DNA of 64,000 nt from Croceibacterium segetis (GCF_011320115.1 NZ_JAANOZ010000002.1:62001-126000), one strand, 5' to 3'. Shown: positions 32,240 to 41,958, numbered from the stretch's first letter. Notes: a model not told the origin generated them from the sequence alone. Made by a program: numbers and translations.

Positions 32240-32908
32240 CTACTTGGTCGCGGCGCCCGGCTGCCGGGACTGCTGCATCTTGAGCATTTGCTGCATCACC
32301 GCGTCCAGCCGAGCGATGCGGCTTTCGATGGTCAGCCTCGCCTCGCTGCCTTCGGGGGCGCGATGGGCGGCTTCCGCCCATAGGCCGCGCGCGTCGAGGA
32401 AGTTGCCGGCCTCGAGCTGGTAGACGCCGACGAAGAACGGCACTCCCGGGCTTTGCGGCGCGGCCGCCTCCGCGCGGCGATAGGCAAATTGCGCCGCCGG
32501 CGTCATCGCGCCGTCGGCCTGCGCGACGAGATTGTTGCCGAGCGCCAGCCATGCCTCGCCGTCCTTTGCATCGTCGCGCACCGCGCCGAGAAGGAAAGTC
32601 GCGGCATCGGCGAATTTGTCACGACGGGCCAGGCCATCGGCGATGATCACAGCGTTGTGATGGCTCCATTGCTCGCTGGGCAGCACGGCCCGGCGCAGCT
32701 CGACGAGATTGGCCCCTTCTCCCTCGACAAGCGGCGCGGCGACCTTGGGTGCCCCGGGCACTTCGGGAGAGCCTTGCGCGGCGTAGCCGGCGAGGCCCAG
32801 GGCCAGCGCGGTCAGCGCGGTCGTCCAGGCTGGGCGCGGCAGCCGGAACAGTAGCGCCATCGTCGCGAACGCTACCGCCGCCAGCCCCAGAACCAGCGCC
32901 CAGATCAT
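32240..32908 (-). CDS. ccmI: CcmI/CycH-like TPR protein of cytochrome c maturation
   Basis: The 222-aa protein has two N-terminal membrane helices (about residues 2-20 and 29-46) and a periplasmic TPR domain (about 80-200, with KDGEAWLALGNNLVAQADG and FFVGVYQLEAGNFLDARGLW). This matches CcmI, which captures apocytochrome c for the heme lyase. Its ATG overlaps the ccmH stop (ATGA). It is the last gene of the cluster. Confidence 0.88.
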   Translation of the reverse strand: MIWALVLGLAAVAFATMALLFRLPRPAWTTALTALALGLAGYAAQGSPEVPGAPKVAAPLVEGEGANLVELRRAVLPSEQWSHHNAVIIADGLARRDKFADAATFLLGAVRDDAKDGEAWLALGNNLVAQADGAMTPAAQFAYRRAEAAAPQSPGVPFFVGVYQLEAGNFLDARGLWAEAAHRAPEGSEARLTIESRIARLDAVMQQMLKMQQSRQPGAATK

Positions 32909-33309
32909 GCCCGCTCCCCCAACCGGCGCCGCACTATCAACAGACCCAGCAGCAGCAGCGCCGCCGGGATCGCGAACAGCGGCCAGGTCACACGGGTGAC
33001 GCGCGGCTCGTAGCTGATGTAATCGCCGTAGCGGCCGATAAGCCATCGGCGGATGTGCCCCGGGCTTTCGCCGGCGGCGATACGGGTGCGGATCTCGCTG
33101 CGCATGTCGCCGGCCATCGAGGCATCGCTATCGGCGATCGACTGGCTCTGGCAGGTCAGGCAGCGCAAGGTCTCCATCAGCGCCTGCGCCTTGGCTTCGA
33201 GCCTGGGATCGTCGAGTTGGCGGTAGGCGTAAGGAGCCGGCGGCAGCGAATCCTGCGCGGCCGCCGGGGCGGCGAGCGCGATTACCAGGAGGGCGAACAG
33301 CCACTTCAT
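32905..33309 (-). CDS. ccmH: cytochrome c-type biogenesis protein CcmH
   Basis: The 134-aa protein has a signal peptide (to about residue 18), the redox motif LRCLTCQSQSIADS (Cys pair at about 50 and 53), the conserved helical bundle with GRYGDYISYEPR, and a C-terminal membrane helix. It reduces the haem-binding cysteines of apocytochrome c together with CcmG. It is coupled to both neighbours by ATGA overlaps. Confidence 0.96.
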   Translation of the reverse strand: MKWLFALLVIALAAPAAAQDSLPPAPYAYRQLDDPRLEAKAQALMETLRCLTCQSQSIADSDASMAGDMRSEIRTRIAAGESPGHIRRWLIGRYGDYISYEPRVTRVTWPLFAIPAALLLLGLLIVRRRLGERA

Positions 33310-33839
33310 CGCTTGGCATCCCGCAGCCGGGCCAAAAGATCCGGCACGTCTTCGGGACGAATCTCGCCGATATGCTGGTGGCGGATCACTCCCTTGCCGT
33401 CGACGACGAAGGTCTCGGGCACGCCCGACGAGCCTATCAGCAGTTGCACGGTGCGCACGTTGTCCGCCCCGATCCGGCTGAACGGGTTGCCATAGCGGTT
33501 GAAAAAAGCGGCAAGGTCTTCCGGCCGGTCGCGGACGGCGACGGCGACGATCGGCGCGCCCCGGCGCTCGAGCTCAGCGAGCTGCGGCGCCTCGGCCGCG
33601 CACGGCACGCACCAGCTGGCGAAGACGTTGACCAGATGCGGGGTTCCGTCGGCGAGATCGGCGCTGGAGAGGCCCGGGCGCTGCTCGATCGCGGGCGGCA
33701 GCGCGAATTGCGGCATCGGCTGGCCGATCATCGCGCTCTCGACGGTGTCGTTCTTCGGCCGCGAGAGCTGCAGCGCGAACAGGCCGAGCAACGCGGCGAA
33801 CGCGGCCAGCACCCAAAGGCTCCAGCGCACGCCCTTCAT
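33306..33839 (-). CDS. ccmG: thiol:disulfide interchange protein CcmG/DsbE
   Basis: The 177-aa protein has one N-terminal membrane anchor (about residues 7-24) and a periplasmic thioredoxin fold with active site WCVPC (about 76-80) and the cis-Pro segment SGVPETFVVDGKG. It keeps apocytochrome c thiols reduced through CcmH. Start overlaps the ccmF stop. Confidence 0.95.
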   Translation of the reverse strand: MKGVRWSLWVLAAFAALLGLFALQLSRPKNDTVESAMIGQPMPQFALPPAIEQRPGLSSADLADGTPHLVNVFASWCVPCAAEAPQLAELERRGAPIVAVAVRDRPEDLAAFFNRYGNPFSRIGADNVRTVQLLIGSSGVPETFVVDGKGVIRHQHIGEIRPEDVPDLLARLRDAKR

Positions 33840-35782
33840 CGCGCCGTCTCCGCGCGGCGGGCGGCGATCCGGCGCGTGGCCACGCGGCGGCGCACGTCGA
33901 CCGACACCCGCCCGATCAGCGCCAGCAAGCCGCCAAGGCCGATCAGCAGCCCGCCGAACCAGATAAAGGTGACGAACGGCTTCCACCACAACCTGAGCTG
34001 CCAGCGCCCGTCCTGCGTGGCCCCGCCGACGACGGTGTAAAGCTGGCCATTCCAGCGGGTCAGCAGCGCGGATTCGCTGGTCGTCTGGGGCGGCGCCCAG
34101 AACGTCCGCGACTGCGGCGCGAGCATGTGCCCCGCCCCGCCCTTATAGCTGGCCGAGAGGCGGCCTTCGAGCGCGGTCCAGTTCGGCCCCGCGACCGGCT
34201 CGACCGCGGTCAGGCGGACCTGCCACGGGCCGACCTCGACCATATCGCCGACGCCTGCCGCGCTCAGCTTCTCGACCGTGAAGGCCGTATCGACCGACAT
34301 TCCGAATAGCGCCACGGCGACGCCGAAATGGGCGATCGCCATGCCCCAGACCGGTAACGGAAGGCGCTTTAGCGATCGTCCCTGCAAAGGCAGGAAAGCG
34401 GCCACGGCGACGACGGCTGCGAGCGAAACGCCGAGCAGCGGAAACAGCGCAAGCCCCGCGATCAGCCACATCGCCAACAGCACGACCAGCCCGGCAGCAG
34501 CGATCGCGATCACAGCCGGCTTGACGCGGGCGAACCGATCGCGCCGCCAGCGCAAGAGCGGACCGACCGCAAGCACCAGCAGCATCGGGAAGACAAACGC
34601 CGCGCTCACCGGATTGAAGTACGGCGGTCCCACCGAGACTCGCACGCCGAAAGCCTCGGTGACCAGGGGGTAAAGCGTGCCGAGCAGCACGATGCCCAGC
34701 ACCGCCGACAAAGCGACGTTGTTGATTACCAGTGCCCCTTCGCGACTCAGGGGTGCAAAGCGCTCCCCCTCGGCAATCGTGTTCGCCCGGGCGGCAAAGA
34801 GCACCAGCGCGCCGCCGATGTTGATCGCCAGCAGCGCGAGAATGAAGGTGCCGCGTGTCGGATCGACGGCGAATGCGTGCACACTGGTGAGAATCCCGGA
34901 GCGCACCAGGAAGGTCCCGATCATGCTCATCGAGAAGGCGATCACGCCGAGCATGATGGTCCAGGTACGCAAGGCGTCACGCGAGGCGAGCACGCTCGCC
35001 GAGTGGAGCAGCGCGGTCGCCGCGAGCCACGGCATCAGCGACGCGTTCTCGACCGGATCCCAGAACCACCAGCCACCCCAGCCAAGCTCGTAATAGGCCC
35101 AGTAGCTGCCGGCGGTGATGCCGAGGGTGAGGAAAATCCAGGCGCCGAGAATCCACGGGCGCATCACCTTGGCGAAATCGGGCGTCACGTTGCGCGTCAG
35201 CAACGCGCCGACCGCGAAGCTGAACGCGATCGAAAGACCGACATAGCCCATGTAGAGAGTCGGCGGATGCATCGCGAGGCCAATATCCTGCAGCAGCGGG
35301 TTGAGCCCGTTGCCCTCGGCCGGAGCCGGAGAAATCCGTGCAAAGGGGTTCGAGGCGAACAGCAGGAAGGCGTAAAAGCCGAGACCGACGAATGCCTGCG
35401 CGCCAAGCGTCGCGAGCATCGTCCGTTCAGGCAGCCGGTGCTCGATGAGCGCGATCAGCCCGCCGGCCAGCGCCATGATCGTGACCCACAGCAGCATCGA
35501 GCCTTCGTGGTTCCCCCATGCGCCGGCGATCTTGTAAATCATCGGCTTTTCGGAGTGCGAGTTCTCGGCCACGAGCAGCACCGACAGATCGGTCCGCGCG
35601 AAGACCCACAGCAGCATCAGGAAGGCGACACCGCACAGCAGCGCCTGGACGACGGCGGCCGGCCGCACCACGCTCGCCAGTGTCTCGCCACCCGCGCGTT
35701 GGCCTAGCGACGCGGCGACCAGTTGCAGCGCCGCCAGGGAAGCGGCGAGCCACAAGCAGGCGAGGCCGAATTCGGCGATCAT
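33836..35782 (-). CDS. ccmF: heme lyase subunit CcmF
   Basis: This 648-aa multi-spanning protein has the tryptophan-rich haem-handling WWD segment WGGWWFWDPVENASLMPWL (about residue 225), plus the conserved segments GAWGNHEGSMLLWV (about 80) and MHPPTLYMGYVG (about 165). It takes haem from CcmE and attaches it to apocytochrome c with CcmH/I. Both ends overlap neighbouring genes by ATGA. Confidence 0.97.
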   Translation of the reverse strand: MIAEFGLACLWLAASLAALQLVAASLGQRAGGETLASVVRPAAVVQALLCGVAFLMLLWVFARTDLSVLLVAENSHSEKPMIYKIAGAWGNHEGSMLLWVTIMALAGGLIALIEHRLPERTMLATLGAQAFVGLGFYAFLLFASNPFARISPAPAEGNGLNPLLQDIGLAMHPPTLYMGYVGLSIAFSFAVGALLTRNVTPDFAKVMRPWILGAWIFLTLGITAGSYWAYYELGWGGWWFWDPVENASLMPWLAATALLHSASVLASRDALRTWTIMLGVIAFSMSMIGTFLVRSGILTSVHAFAVDPTRGTFILALLAINIGGALVLFAARANTIAEGERFAPLSREGALVINNVALSAVLGIVLLGTLYPLVTEAFGVRVSVGPPYFNPVSAAFVFPMLLVLAVGPLLRWRRDRFARVKPAVIAIAAAGLVVLLAMWLIAGLALFPLLGVSLAAVVAVAAFLPLQGRSLKRLPLPVWGMAIAHFGVAVALFGMSVDTAFTVEKLSAAGVGDMVEVGPWQVRLTAVEPVAGPNWTALEGRLSASYKGGAGHMLAPQSRTFWAPPQTTSESALLTRWNGQLYTVVGGATQDGRWQLRLWWKPFVTFIWFGGLLIGLGGLLALIGRVSVDVRRRVATRRIAARRAETAR

Positions 35783-36234
35783 TTCGTCTCGGCGACCGTT
35801 TGGCGCGCCTGCTGCTTGCTCATGTCCTGCAACTCGCGGGGCACGTAGTTCTCGTCGTGCTTGGCGAGCAAGTTGTCGGCGACGAACGTGCCGTCGATCA
35901 TGTGTCCTTCGGCGACCACACCCGAGCCTTCCTTGAACAAGTCGGGCGCAATGCCGGCAAAAGTCACCGGCACCTGGCCGTGGCCGTCGTCGACCACGAA
36001 ATGCATCGTCACGCCGTCGGGCGAGGTCTTTAGCGTGCCGGCCCTGACCATCCCACCCAGTCGCACGGCGCGATCCGCCGCTGGGGGATTTGCGACGATT
36101 TCGCTCGGAATGTAAAAGTAGCTCGCCTGGTTCTTGAGCGCCCACGCGGCCAGCGCGCCCGCGGCGAGGATCGCCGCCAGCGCCAGCACGACCAGGACGA
36201 GCCGTTGATGTTTGGGCTTGAAGGCCGCTGTCAT
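35779..36234 (-). CDS. ccmE: heme chaperone CcmE
   Basis: The 151-aa protein has a single membrane anchor (about residues 11-32) and a periplasmic OB-fold. The haem-binding His is in LLAKHDENYVPRE (about 125), followed by the conserved Tyr four residues on. It carries haem from CcmC to CcmF. Coupled by ATGA to ccmD upstream and ccmF downstream. Confidence 0.97.
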   Translation of the reverse strand: MTAAFKPKHQRLVLVVLALAAILAAGALAAWALKNQASYFYIPSEIVANPPAADRAVRLGGMVRAGTLKTSPDGVTMHFVVDDGHGQVPVTFAGIAPDLFKEGSGVVAEGHMIDGTFVADNLLAKHDENYVPRELQDMSKQQARQTVAETK

Positions 36235-36371
36235 TTTGCCCGTGTCTCCTCGCGACGCTTCTCCGCCCGGCGCATGGCGAGCCAGCTCCAGGCGACGAGC
36301 GCCAGCGTCGCGCCGATGCCGACCGCGTAGGCGGCGATCACAAAGGGCCACGGATCGAGCGCCTCGCGCAT
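36231..36371 (-). CDS. ccmD: heme exporter protein CcmD
   Basis: This 46-aa protein has one transmembrane helix (PFVIAAYAVGIGATLALVAW) and a highly basic C-terminus (RRAEKRREETRAK), exactly the CcmD layout. It links CcmC to CcmE and helps release holo-CcmE. Its ATG overlaps the ccmC stop (TGATG) and its stop overlaps the ccmE start. Confidence 0.93.
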   Translation of the reverse strand: MREALDPWPFVIAAYAVGIGATLALVAWSWLAMRRAEKRREETRAK

Positions 36372-37090
36372 CAGGCTTCCATCGCTTTGCGGCGAAGCCG
36401 GGCATCTGCCTGGATGCCGGCAAGCAGCGCTCGCATGCGCGCCAGCACGACCCCGGCGAAGATCAGCGTAAAGCCGAGCGAGGCGGCGACCAGCCCCCAC
36501 AGAAACGGGCCCGCCATGCTCGAGCCGCCCCAGCCGAGGCTCGGCGGCTGATGCAGGCTGTTCCACCAGATCACCGAGTAATGGATGATCGGGATGTTGA
36601 TCGCACCGACAAGGCCGAAGATCGCCGGAATCCGGCTCGACCCGCCTTCGCGTTGCACCGCGCCGGCGAGCGCGATGTAGCCGAGGTAGAGGAACAGGAG
36701 CACCAGCATGCTGGTCAGCCGGCCGTCCCACACCCAGTACGTGCCCCAAGCCGGGCGGCCCCACAACGAACCGCTGGCGAGGCAGAGTGCCGCGAACACC
36801 GCCCCGGGCACGGCACTTCCACGAGCGGCGAGGGCGGCAAGCGGATGGCGCCAGACCAGCTCGACCAGGCTGGCCACGGCAATCGCGCTCCAACCGGCCA
36901 TCCCGAGCCAGGCCGCAGGGACATGGATGAACAGGATACGCACGGTCTCGCCCTGGAGCTGCTCGGCAGGCGCGTAGAACAGCCCGTAGATCAGCGCCGC
37001 GGCCGTGATCGCTAGGCCCGACAGCAGCAGCGCCGGCGTCAGCGGCCGGGCGATGCGCAAAAAGCGGGTGGGATTGGCAAAGGCGTGCAT
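36371..37090 (-). CDS. ccmC: heme ABC transporter permease CcmC
   Basis: The 239-aa six-helix protein carries the WWD motif WGRPAWGTYWVWDGRLTSML (about residue 112) and the flanking haem-ligand histidines (HVPAAWL, about 57, and IIHYSVIWW, about 176). It loads haem onto CcmE. It is the first gene of the ccmCDEFGHI run; ccmA and ccmB, which often precede it, are absent here. Confidence 0.97.
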   Translation of the reverse strand: MHAFANPTRFLRIARPLTPALLLSGLAITAAALIYGLFYAPAEQLQGETVRILFIHVPAAWLGMAGWSAIAVASLVELVWRHPLAALAARGSAVPGAVFAALCLASGSLWGRPAWGTYWVWDGRLTSMLVLLFLYLGYIALAGAVQREGGSSRIPAIFGLVGAINIPIIHYSVIWWNSLHQPPSLGWGGSSMAGPFLWGLVAASLGFTLIFAGVVLARMRALLAGIQADARLRRKAMEA

Positions 37091-37303
37091 GATCTGGGGG
37101 CTGGCGCCGCGTTAGAGCAGCAGCCGGGCGCGCTCAAGCGCGGAAGCTGTGTGCTCGGGAACATTCCTGAGCGGTTTGAAGGCCACGGTCGAACTTGCGG
37201 GCAAATTGTCGCAGAACGTTTGACTTTTACAAAAGCAAGGCAGAACCTGTCGGCACAACAAGACAAGGAGGCCGGCTGGCCCCACTTTGCAGGGAGAGAA
37301 TCG

Positions 37304-40300
37304 ATGAGCGGCATTGTTTTCCGTAAGCAATTCGTGCGTCTTGGCCTCAGCACCGCGGCGTTGGCGGCGGGCCTGCTGGCCGGCGGCACCGCCTTCGCCC
37401 AGGACGCCGCTCCACCGGGCACCCCGCAGAACACTGACGTCCAGGCAAACGGCGAAGCGACGAAGGACAGTAACGGGCAGATCATCGTCACCGGTTCGCG
37501 CGTCGCCCGCAGCACCTTCGAAACGCCCAGCCCCGTGACTGTCCTCAACGCCGAGGATATCGAGAAACTCAACCTCAACAACGTCGCCGAAGTCGTCGCG
37601 CAACTGCCGTCCAACTCCAACTTCTTTGCCGCGAACAATGTCGGCCTCGGCAACTTCAACGTCGGCGCGCAACTGGTCAACCTGCGCGGCCTCAACCCAT
37701 TCTTCGGCACGCGCACTCTGACCCTGGTCGATACCAAGCGCGTGGTCCCGACGACCACCGGCGGCGGTGTCGATATCACCCTGATTCCCTCGATGCTGGT
37801 GGCACGCACCGAAACCGTCACCGGCGGCGCCTCGGCGGTCTACGGTTCGGATGCCGTCGCGGGCGTGGTCAATATCATCCTCGACACCAAACTGCAGGGA
37901 TTCAAGGCACAGGCGGACTTCAGCCAGACGACGCACCACGGCGACGGCGACCAATTGCACGCCTCGGCCGCTTACGGCACCGCCTTTTCCGACGACCGCG
38001 GCCACTTCGTCGTCGGCGGCGAGTACCAGAAGACCGATGCGATCGGGATCTGCTCGGCCGAGCGCGGCTGGTGCGGCCAGAACTACGGCTTCTTCACCAA
38101 CCCCGGCTACACCACCAACGGCCAGCCGCACTACATCATCGGGCCAAATGCCACTTCGGCGAACACCAGCCTCACCGGCGTCCTGGCCCCTTGCACCGTG
38201 TTCGTGGCGGGTCCCGGCGTGTGCGTCGACGTCGTGCCGGTAAGCGGGCCCCCGGTGCAACTCAACGAGGCCGGCACAGGGGTCATCCCGTTCGACCGCG
38301 GACTTTATTCCAGCGGCGCCGGATTCTTCGGTTTCCGCCAAGGCGGCGACCAGTATGCGGTCGGTGCCTATGACACCACGACGATGCGCCCGAGCGTCAA
38401 GCGCTGGAGCACCCTCGCCCACCTGACCTACGAATTCAGCCCGGCGGTGACCGCCACGCTCGAAGGGTCTTATGCGCGCAGCGAAGCGGTCAATCCGGTC
38501 GCCAACGGCGCGATCGGGCCTTACGCGCTCGAGGTCGCCGACTTCACCTACGTCGGCTACCACATCGCGCCCGATAACGCCTTCCTGACGCCTGCCGTAG
38601 CCGCCGCGATCGGCCCGAACGGCGCCCAGTTCGGCCGCAACATGGTCAACGTGCAGACCGCGCGAAACGAGACAAACAATTCGACATGGCGCGTCGTCGC
38701 CGGACTCAACGGCGACATCGGCGGCAGTTGGCAGTGGGACGCGTACTACGAGCATGGCGTCAACAAGAATAACCAGCACCTCTATCACAATGTCGTCAGC
38801 ACACTGCTCGGCTACGCGCTGGACGCCGTGCGGACTCCAGGTGGCATCGTCTGTGGCGTCACCATTCCCGGCCGGATCAATCCACGCACGGGATTGCCGT
38901 ACTCCGCCACGGACGTGGCCAAAGCGGCGGCGGCCGGCCCGTGCACGCCGCTCAACCTGTTCGGCATCGGCAACACCGATCCGGCCGCGGTCGAATACGC
39001 GTTCCGCACGCTCGAGGAGTTCTCGACCTACAAGCAGGACGTCGCCGCTTTCAACCTGCGCGGCAATCTGTTCGATGGCTGGGGCGCTGGACCCGTCAAG
39101 CTGGCGGCCGGCGGCGAATGGCGACGGGAGCACGGCAATGTGACCCACGATCTCGCCAACCAGCCGTGGTACACCGATTACACGCTCAGTTACGGTCTCG
39201 ATTACGGCGGCACCATCGACGTGATGGAGGGCTACGCCGAGCTCAACGTGCCGGTGTTCCAGGATTGGGCGCTCGGCAAGTATCTCGAGCTCGACGGCGC
39301 AGTGCGCGGCACGCACAACAAGAGCACCGGCACCGCCGGGGCCAACGACGGCCTGTCGAAATCGCACAGCTTCATCACCTGGAAGGCGAGCGCGATCTGG
39401 GACATCAACGACTGGCTGCGCCTGCGCGCTACCCGCTCGCGCGACGTTCGTGCGGCGCAATTCCGCGAGCTGTTCCAGTCCTATGCGGTCACCGCCGGCG
39501 GACCGTTCGGCTCGGTCAACAACCCGTGGAACCACGGGATCACCGATCCGGTCTTGTCAACCACCGGCGGCGATGTGAACCTCAAACCGGAAAGAGCCGA
39601 CACGCTCACGCTCGGCGTGGTTCTCTCGCCGAAGGACGGGTTCCTCTCGCACTTCCGCTTCTCGGCCGACTGGTACCAGATCACCATAGAGGACGCGATC
39701 GTTGGCCCGCCGTTCGGCCTCGGGGCCCAGAACATTGTCGCTCAATGCTATCAGGCCGCCGGCCAGACGGGGCCGCTAACCGGGCCCTTCTGCGATCGGA
39801 TCACGTTTAACACGCCGTTGGATCCCACTGCGGACCCGAGATCTGACCTCGGTTCGGTCAACAACAAGGCCGCCAATCTGCAGGGGTTCACCACCCGCGG
39901 CATCGATTTCGAAGCCGCTTACACTGCGCCCATGGGCGACGGCACGTTCAGCCTCAGAGTGCTGGCGTCGTATTTGTACGATCAGCTATTCGCGCCCGGA
40001 ACCGGCGCCCCGACCCGCAACTACGCCGGTCAATCGGGCCCGACGGCCGCGTTCGGCAGCTTCAACACCGCGCCGAAATGGCAGGGCAACGCCTTCGCCA
40101 CCTATACCGAGGGTCCGTTCAGCGGCACGGTGCAAGTACGCTATATCGGAGCGGGCCGGTTCATGACCGTGACCGGCAGCGGCGGGCTGGCGATCGATCC
40201 GAGCGATCCGAACTACAGCACGACCGACCCCAACAGCATCAGCAACAATCACGTGAACGATGCCGCGTATGTCAACTTATCGGCATCGTACGAGATCACG

Positions 40301-40447
40301 CCCAATATCCAGGTGTTCGGCTCGATGAACAACTTGTTCGACACCGATCCGGTGGTCGCGCCGGGCGGCAACGGCTACCCGACCAACCCGGTCTACTTCG
40401 ACACTTACGGGCGCACTTGGCGCGCCGGGGTGCGGGTCAAGCTATAA
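37304..40447 (+). CDS. TonB-dependent outer-membrane receptor 2
   Basis: The 1047-aa protein starts at the ATG behind AGGGAGAGAATCG. It has a signal peptide (to about residue 30, TAFAQD), plug motifs IIVTGSRVARSTFETPSPVT (about 60) and TGGASAVYGSDAVAGVVNI (about 171), and a beta-barrel ending TYGRTWRAGVRVKL. It is of the same class as receptor 1 at 27.5 kb, though they share mainly the plug and barrel ends. The 213 bp between it and divergent ccmC hold both promoters. Ligand unknown. Confidence 0.95.
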   Translation: MSGIVFRKQFVRLGLSTAALAAGLLAGGTAFAQDAAPPGTPQNTDVQANGEATKDSNGQIIVTGSRVARSTFETPSPVTVLNAEDIEKLNLNNVAEVVAQLPSNSNFFAANNVGLGNFNVGAQLVNLRGLNPFFGTRTLTLVDTKRVVPTTTGGGVDITLIPSMLVARTETVTGGASAVYGSDAVAGVVNIILDTKLQGFKAQADFSQTTHHGDGDQLHASAAYGTAFSDDRGHFVVGGEYQKTDAIGICSAERGWCGQNYGFFTNPGYTTNGQPHYIIGPNATSANTSLTGVLAPCTVFVAGPGVCVDVVPVSGPPVQLNEAGTGVIPFDRGLYSSGAGFFGFRQGGDQYAVGAYDTTTMRPSVKRWSTLAHLTYEFSPAVTATLEGSYARSEAVNPVANGAIGPYALEVADFTYVGYHIAPDNAFLTPAVAAAIGPNGAQFGRNMVNVQTARNETNNSTWRVVAGLNGDIGGSWQWDAYYEHGVNKNNQHLYHNVVSTLLGYALDAVRTPGGIVCGVTIPGRINPRTGLPYSATDVAKAAAAGPCTPLNLFGIGNTDPAAVEYAFRTLEEFSTYKQDVAAFNLRGNLFDGWGAGPVKLAAGGEWRREHGNVTHDLANQPWYTDYTLSYGLDYGGTIDVMEGYAELNVPVFQDWALGKYLELDGAVRGTHNKSTGTAGANDGLSKSHSFITWKASAIWDINDWLRLRATRSRDVRAAQFRELFQSYAVTAGGPFGSVNNPWNHGITDPVLSTTGGDVNLKPERADTLTLGVVLSPKDGFLSHFRFSADWYQITIEDAIVGPPFGLGAQNIVAQCYQAAGQTGPLTGPFCDRITFNTPLDPTADPRSDLGSVNNKAANLQGFTTRGIDFEAAYTAPMGDGTFSLRVLASYLYDQLFAPGTGAPTRNYAGQSGPTAAFGSFNTAPKWQGNAFATYTEGPFSGTVQVRYIGAGRFMTVTGSGGLAIDPSDPNYSTTDPNSISNNHVNDAAYVNLSASYEITPNIQVFGSMNNLFDTDPVVAPGGNGYPTNPVYFDTYGRTWRAGVRVKL

Positions 40448-40480
40448 CCGGGGCTTGAGTCGCCCGGGTCGTAGCCAAAA

Positions 40481-40517
40481 GAAGGGGGCTCGGCTTTCCG
40501 TAGCCCCCTTCCATTTT
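40481..40517 (+). terminator. Rho-independent terminator after TonB receptor 2
   Basis: A perfect 10-bp stem (40481-40490 with 40502-40511) with an 11-nt loop is followed by CATTTT. It sits immediately left of the partial tRNA repeat, so it marks the edge of native chromosome before the island. Confidence 0.85.
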
Positions 40518-40562
40518 GGTGCGCCCGACAGGATTCGAACCTGTGGCCCCCAGATTAGGAAT
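40515..40562. repeat. left attachment-site repeat (partial tRNA-Arg 3' end)
   Basis: These 48 bp are identical to 59955-60002, which lie inside the complete tRNA-Arg(CCT) gene. The segment covers the CCA end, acceptor 3' strand, T arm, variable region and anticodon arm up to the anticodon loop, and then diverges. It is the displaced original tRNA 3' end left after integration. Confidence 0.95.
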
Positions 40563-40570
40563 ATGAATCC

Positions 40571-40698
40571 GGCGTTACCCAGCCGTTCCCATAAGGCCCC
40601 TTGCCTCTCGAAAGACTTGCCTTGACCTTCGAATTTGTTACCGCAACTTCCTATGAGTAGCGGCAGATTCGTTACCCCGTTACCCGAGTTTGGGTAAC
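40571..40698. repeat. GTTACCC-type repeats at the left end (candidate integrase/excisionase arm sites)
   Basis: GTTACC(C) occurs at 40574, 40637, 40671 and 40679, and its complement GGGTAAC at 40692. The last two form an inverted repeat with a 6-bp spacer (40679-40698). They lie between the left att site and the integrase start, where arm-type sites are expected. Confidence 0.7.
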
Positions 40699-40728
40699 GG
40701 CATTTTCGGACGAGGAAGGGCACAAGAC

Positions 40729-41958
40729 GTGGCGGGGCTGACAGAGACCACGATCAGGGAAGCCAAGGCGCGCGCCGGGGAGCGCGTTGAGCTGGCAGAC
40801 GACAAGGTTCTGGGGTTGCGGGTCCGGGTAGGGTCCGGCGGGTCAAAGACTTTCATGCTTCGCAAGCGCGTGGGAGGCAAGCCGGTTAACCTCACAGTGG
40901 GAAGATGGCATCCCACGGCGTTCACCTTGGCGGACGCCCGCAAGAAAGCGCGGAGCCTGACAAGTGACCTAGAGACCAGCGGCGATGCACTAGCGAAAGC
41001 GAAGGCACTCACCAAGGCATCCAAGGCCCCGACGGTGCGGACCATGTTTGACGACTACCTTGTTTATATACGTGACGGAAAGAAGAACCGGGCGTGGCAG
41101 GAAAGTGAGCGAATATTCAAGAAGCACGTCCTGCCGGTGATCGGCGACAGACTCGCAGATACGGTCACGCGCGGGGACGTAACCCGCCTAATCGATGGGA
41201 TCGATGCGCCCGGCGCGGCGCGAGGTGCGCATGCGCAAATCAGCGCTTTCTATACTTGGGCCATGCCCCGGCTCGACAACCTACCGGCGAACCCGGCTCG
41301 AGACGCCGGCCGACCCCCGAAGTTCAAAGCCCGCGAACGCATTCTGTGCGATGCCGAACTGGCGGCGCTGTGGAAGGCTTCCGACGCCGAGCCGTTCCCA
41401 TGGCGCGCTGCGATCAAGCTCCTCATCCTGACGGGCGTTCGCCGGGAAGAAGCCTTTGCCGCCGACCGTGCCGAATTTGACTTGAAAGGGGCGCTTTGGA
41501 CCATCCCCGCCGAGCGCGCGAAGAACAGGAACGCGCACCTATTGCATCTGTCTGGCGCGGCAGTCGAAGTGCTCAAGTCGGTCCCCGTAATCGGGGAAAG
41601 CCCCAAGCTGTTCCCGGCCTCGCGTGGCGGTGAAGGCCATGCGAGCGGCTACAGCAAGGCAGCGGCGCGTATGCGGGACAAGGTAGCGGAAGAAACTGGC
41701 CTACCGGGTGATTGGACATGGCACGACATTCGTCGCACCGTCGCCACGGGCATGCAGCGCCTTGGGGTGCGCCTAGAGGTCACTGAAGCAGTGCTAAACC
41801 ACGTCTCCGGGACGCGGGCCGGCATCGTCGGCGTGTATCAGCGTCACGATTTCGCAGAGGAAAAGCGCCATGCGCTGGACCTGTGGGCAGCGGAAGTTGC
41901 CCGCATCGCGAGGGGCCAGGAGCGTGGAAACGTGGTCCCGATGCGGAGCGCCGAGTGA
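40729..41958 (+). CDS. int: tyrosine-type site-specific integrase (P4 family)
   Basis: I start this 409-aa protein at the GTG behind GAGGAAGGG; a TTG frame begins earlier at 40690 but runs through the GGGTAAC repeat. It has an N-terminal DUF4102-like arm-binding domain (LTETTIREAKARAGERVELA), a SAM-like core-binding domain and the catalytic domain. The active residues are Arg in LTGVRREEAF, HxxR in WHDIRRTVATG and Tyr in GIVGVYQRHDFAEEKR. It integrates the island at tRNA-Arg. It is coupled by GTGA to the next gene. Confidence 0.96.
   Translation: MAGLTETTIREAKARAGERVELADDKVLGLRVRVGSGGSKTFMLRKRVGGKPVNLTVGRWHPTAFTLADARKKARSLTSDLETSGDALAKAKALTKASKAPTVRTMFDDYLVYIRDGKKNRAWQESERIFKKHVLPVIGDRLADTVTRGDVTRLIDGIDAPGAARGAHAQISAFYTWAMPRLDNLPANPARDAGRPPKFKARERILCDAELAALWKASDAEPFPWRAAIKLLILTGVRREEAFAADRAEFDLKGALWTIPAERAKNRNAHLLHLSGAAVEVLKSVPVIGESPKLFPASRGGEGHASGYSKAAARMRDKVAEETGLPGDWTWHDIRRTVATGMQRLGVRLEVTEAVLNHVSGTRAGIVGVYQRHDFAEEKRHALDLWAAEVARIARGQERGNVVPMRSAE

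Noticed and set aside
37112-39535. 807-codon frame antisense to TonB receptor 2
   Set aside because: Receptor plug and barrel motifs are clear on the plus strand; the antisense product has no recognisable domain.
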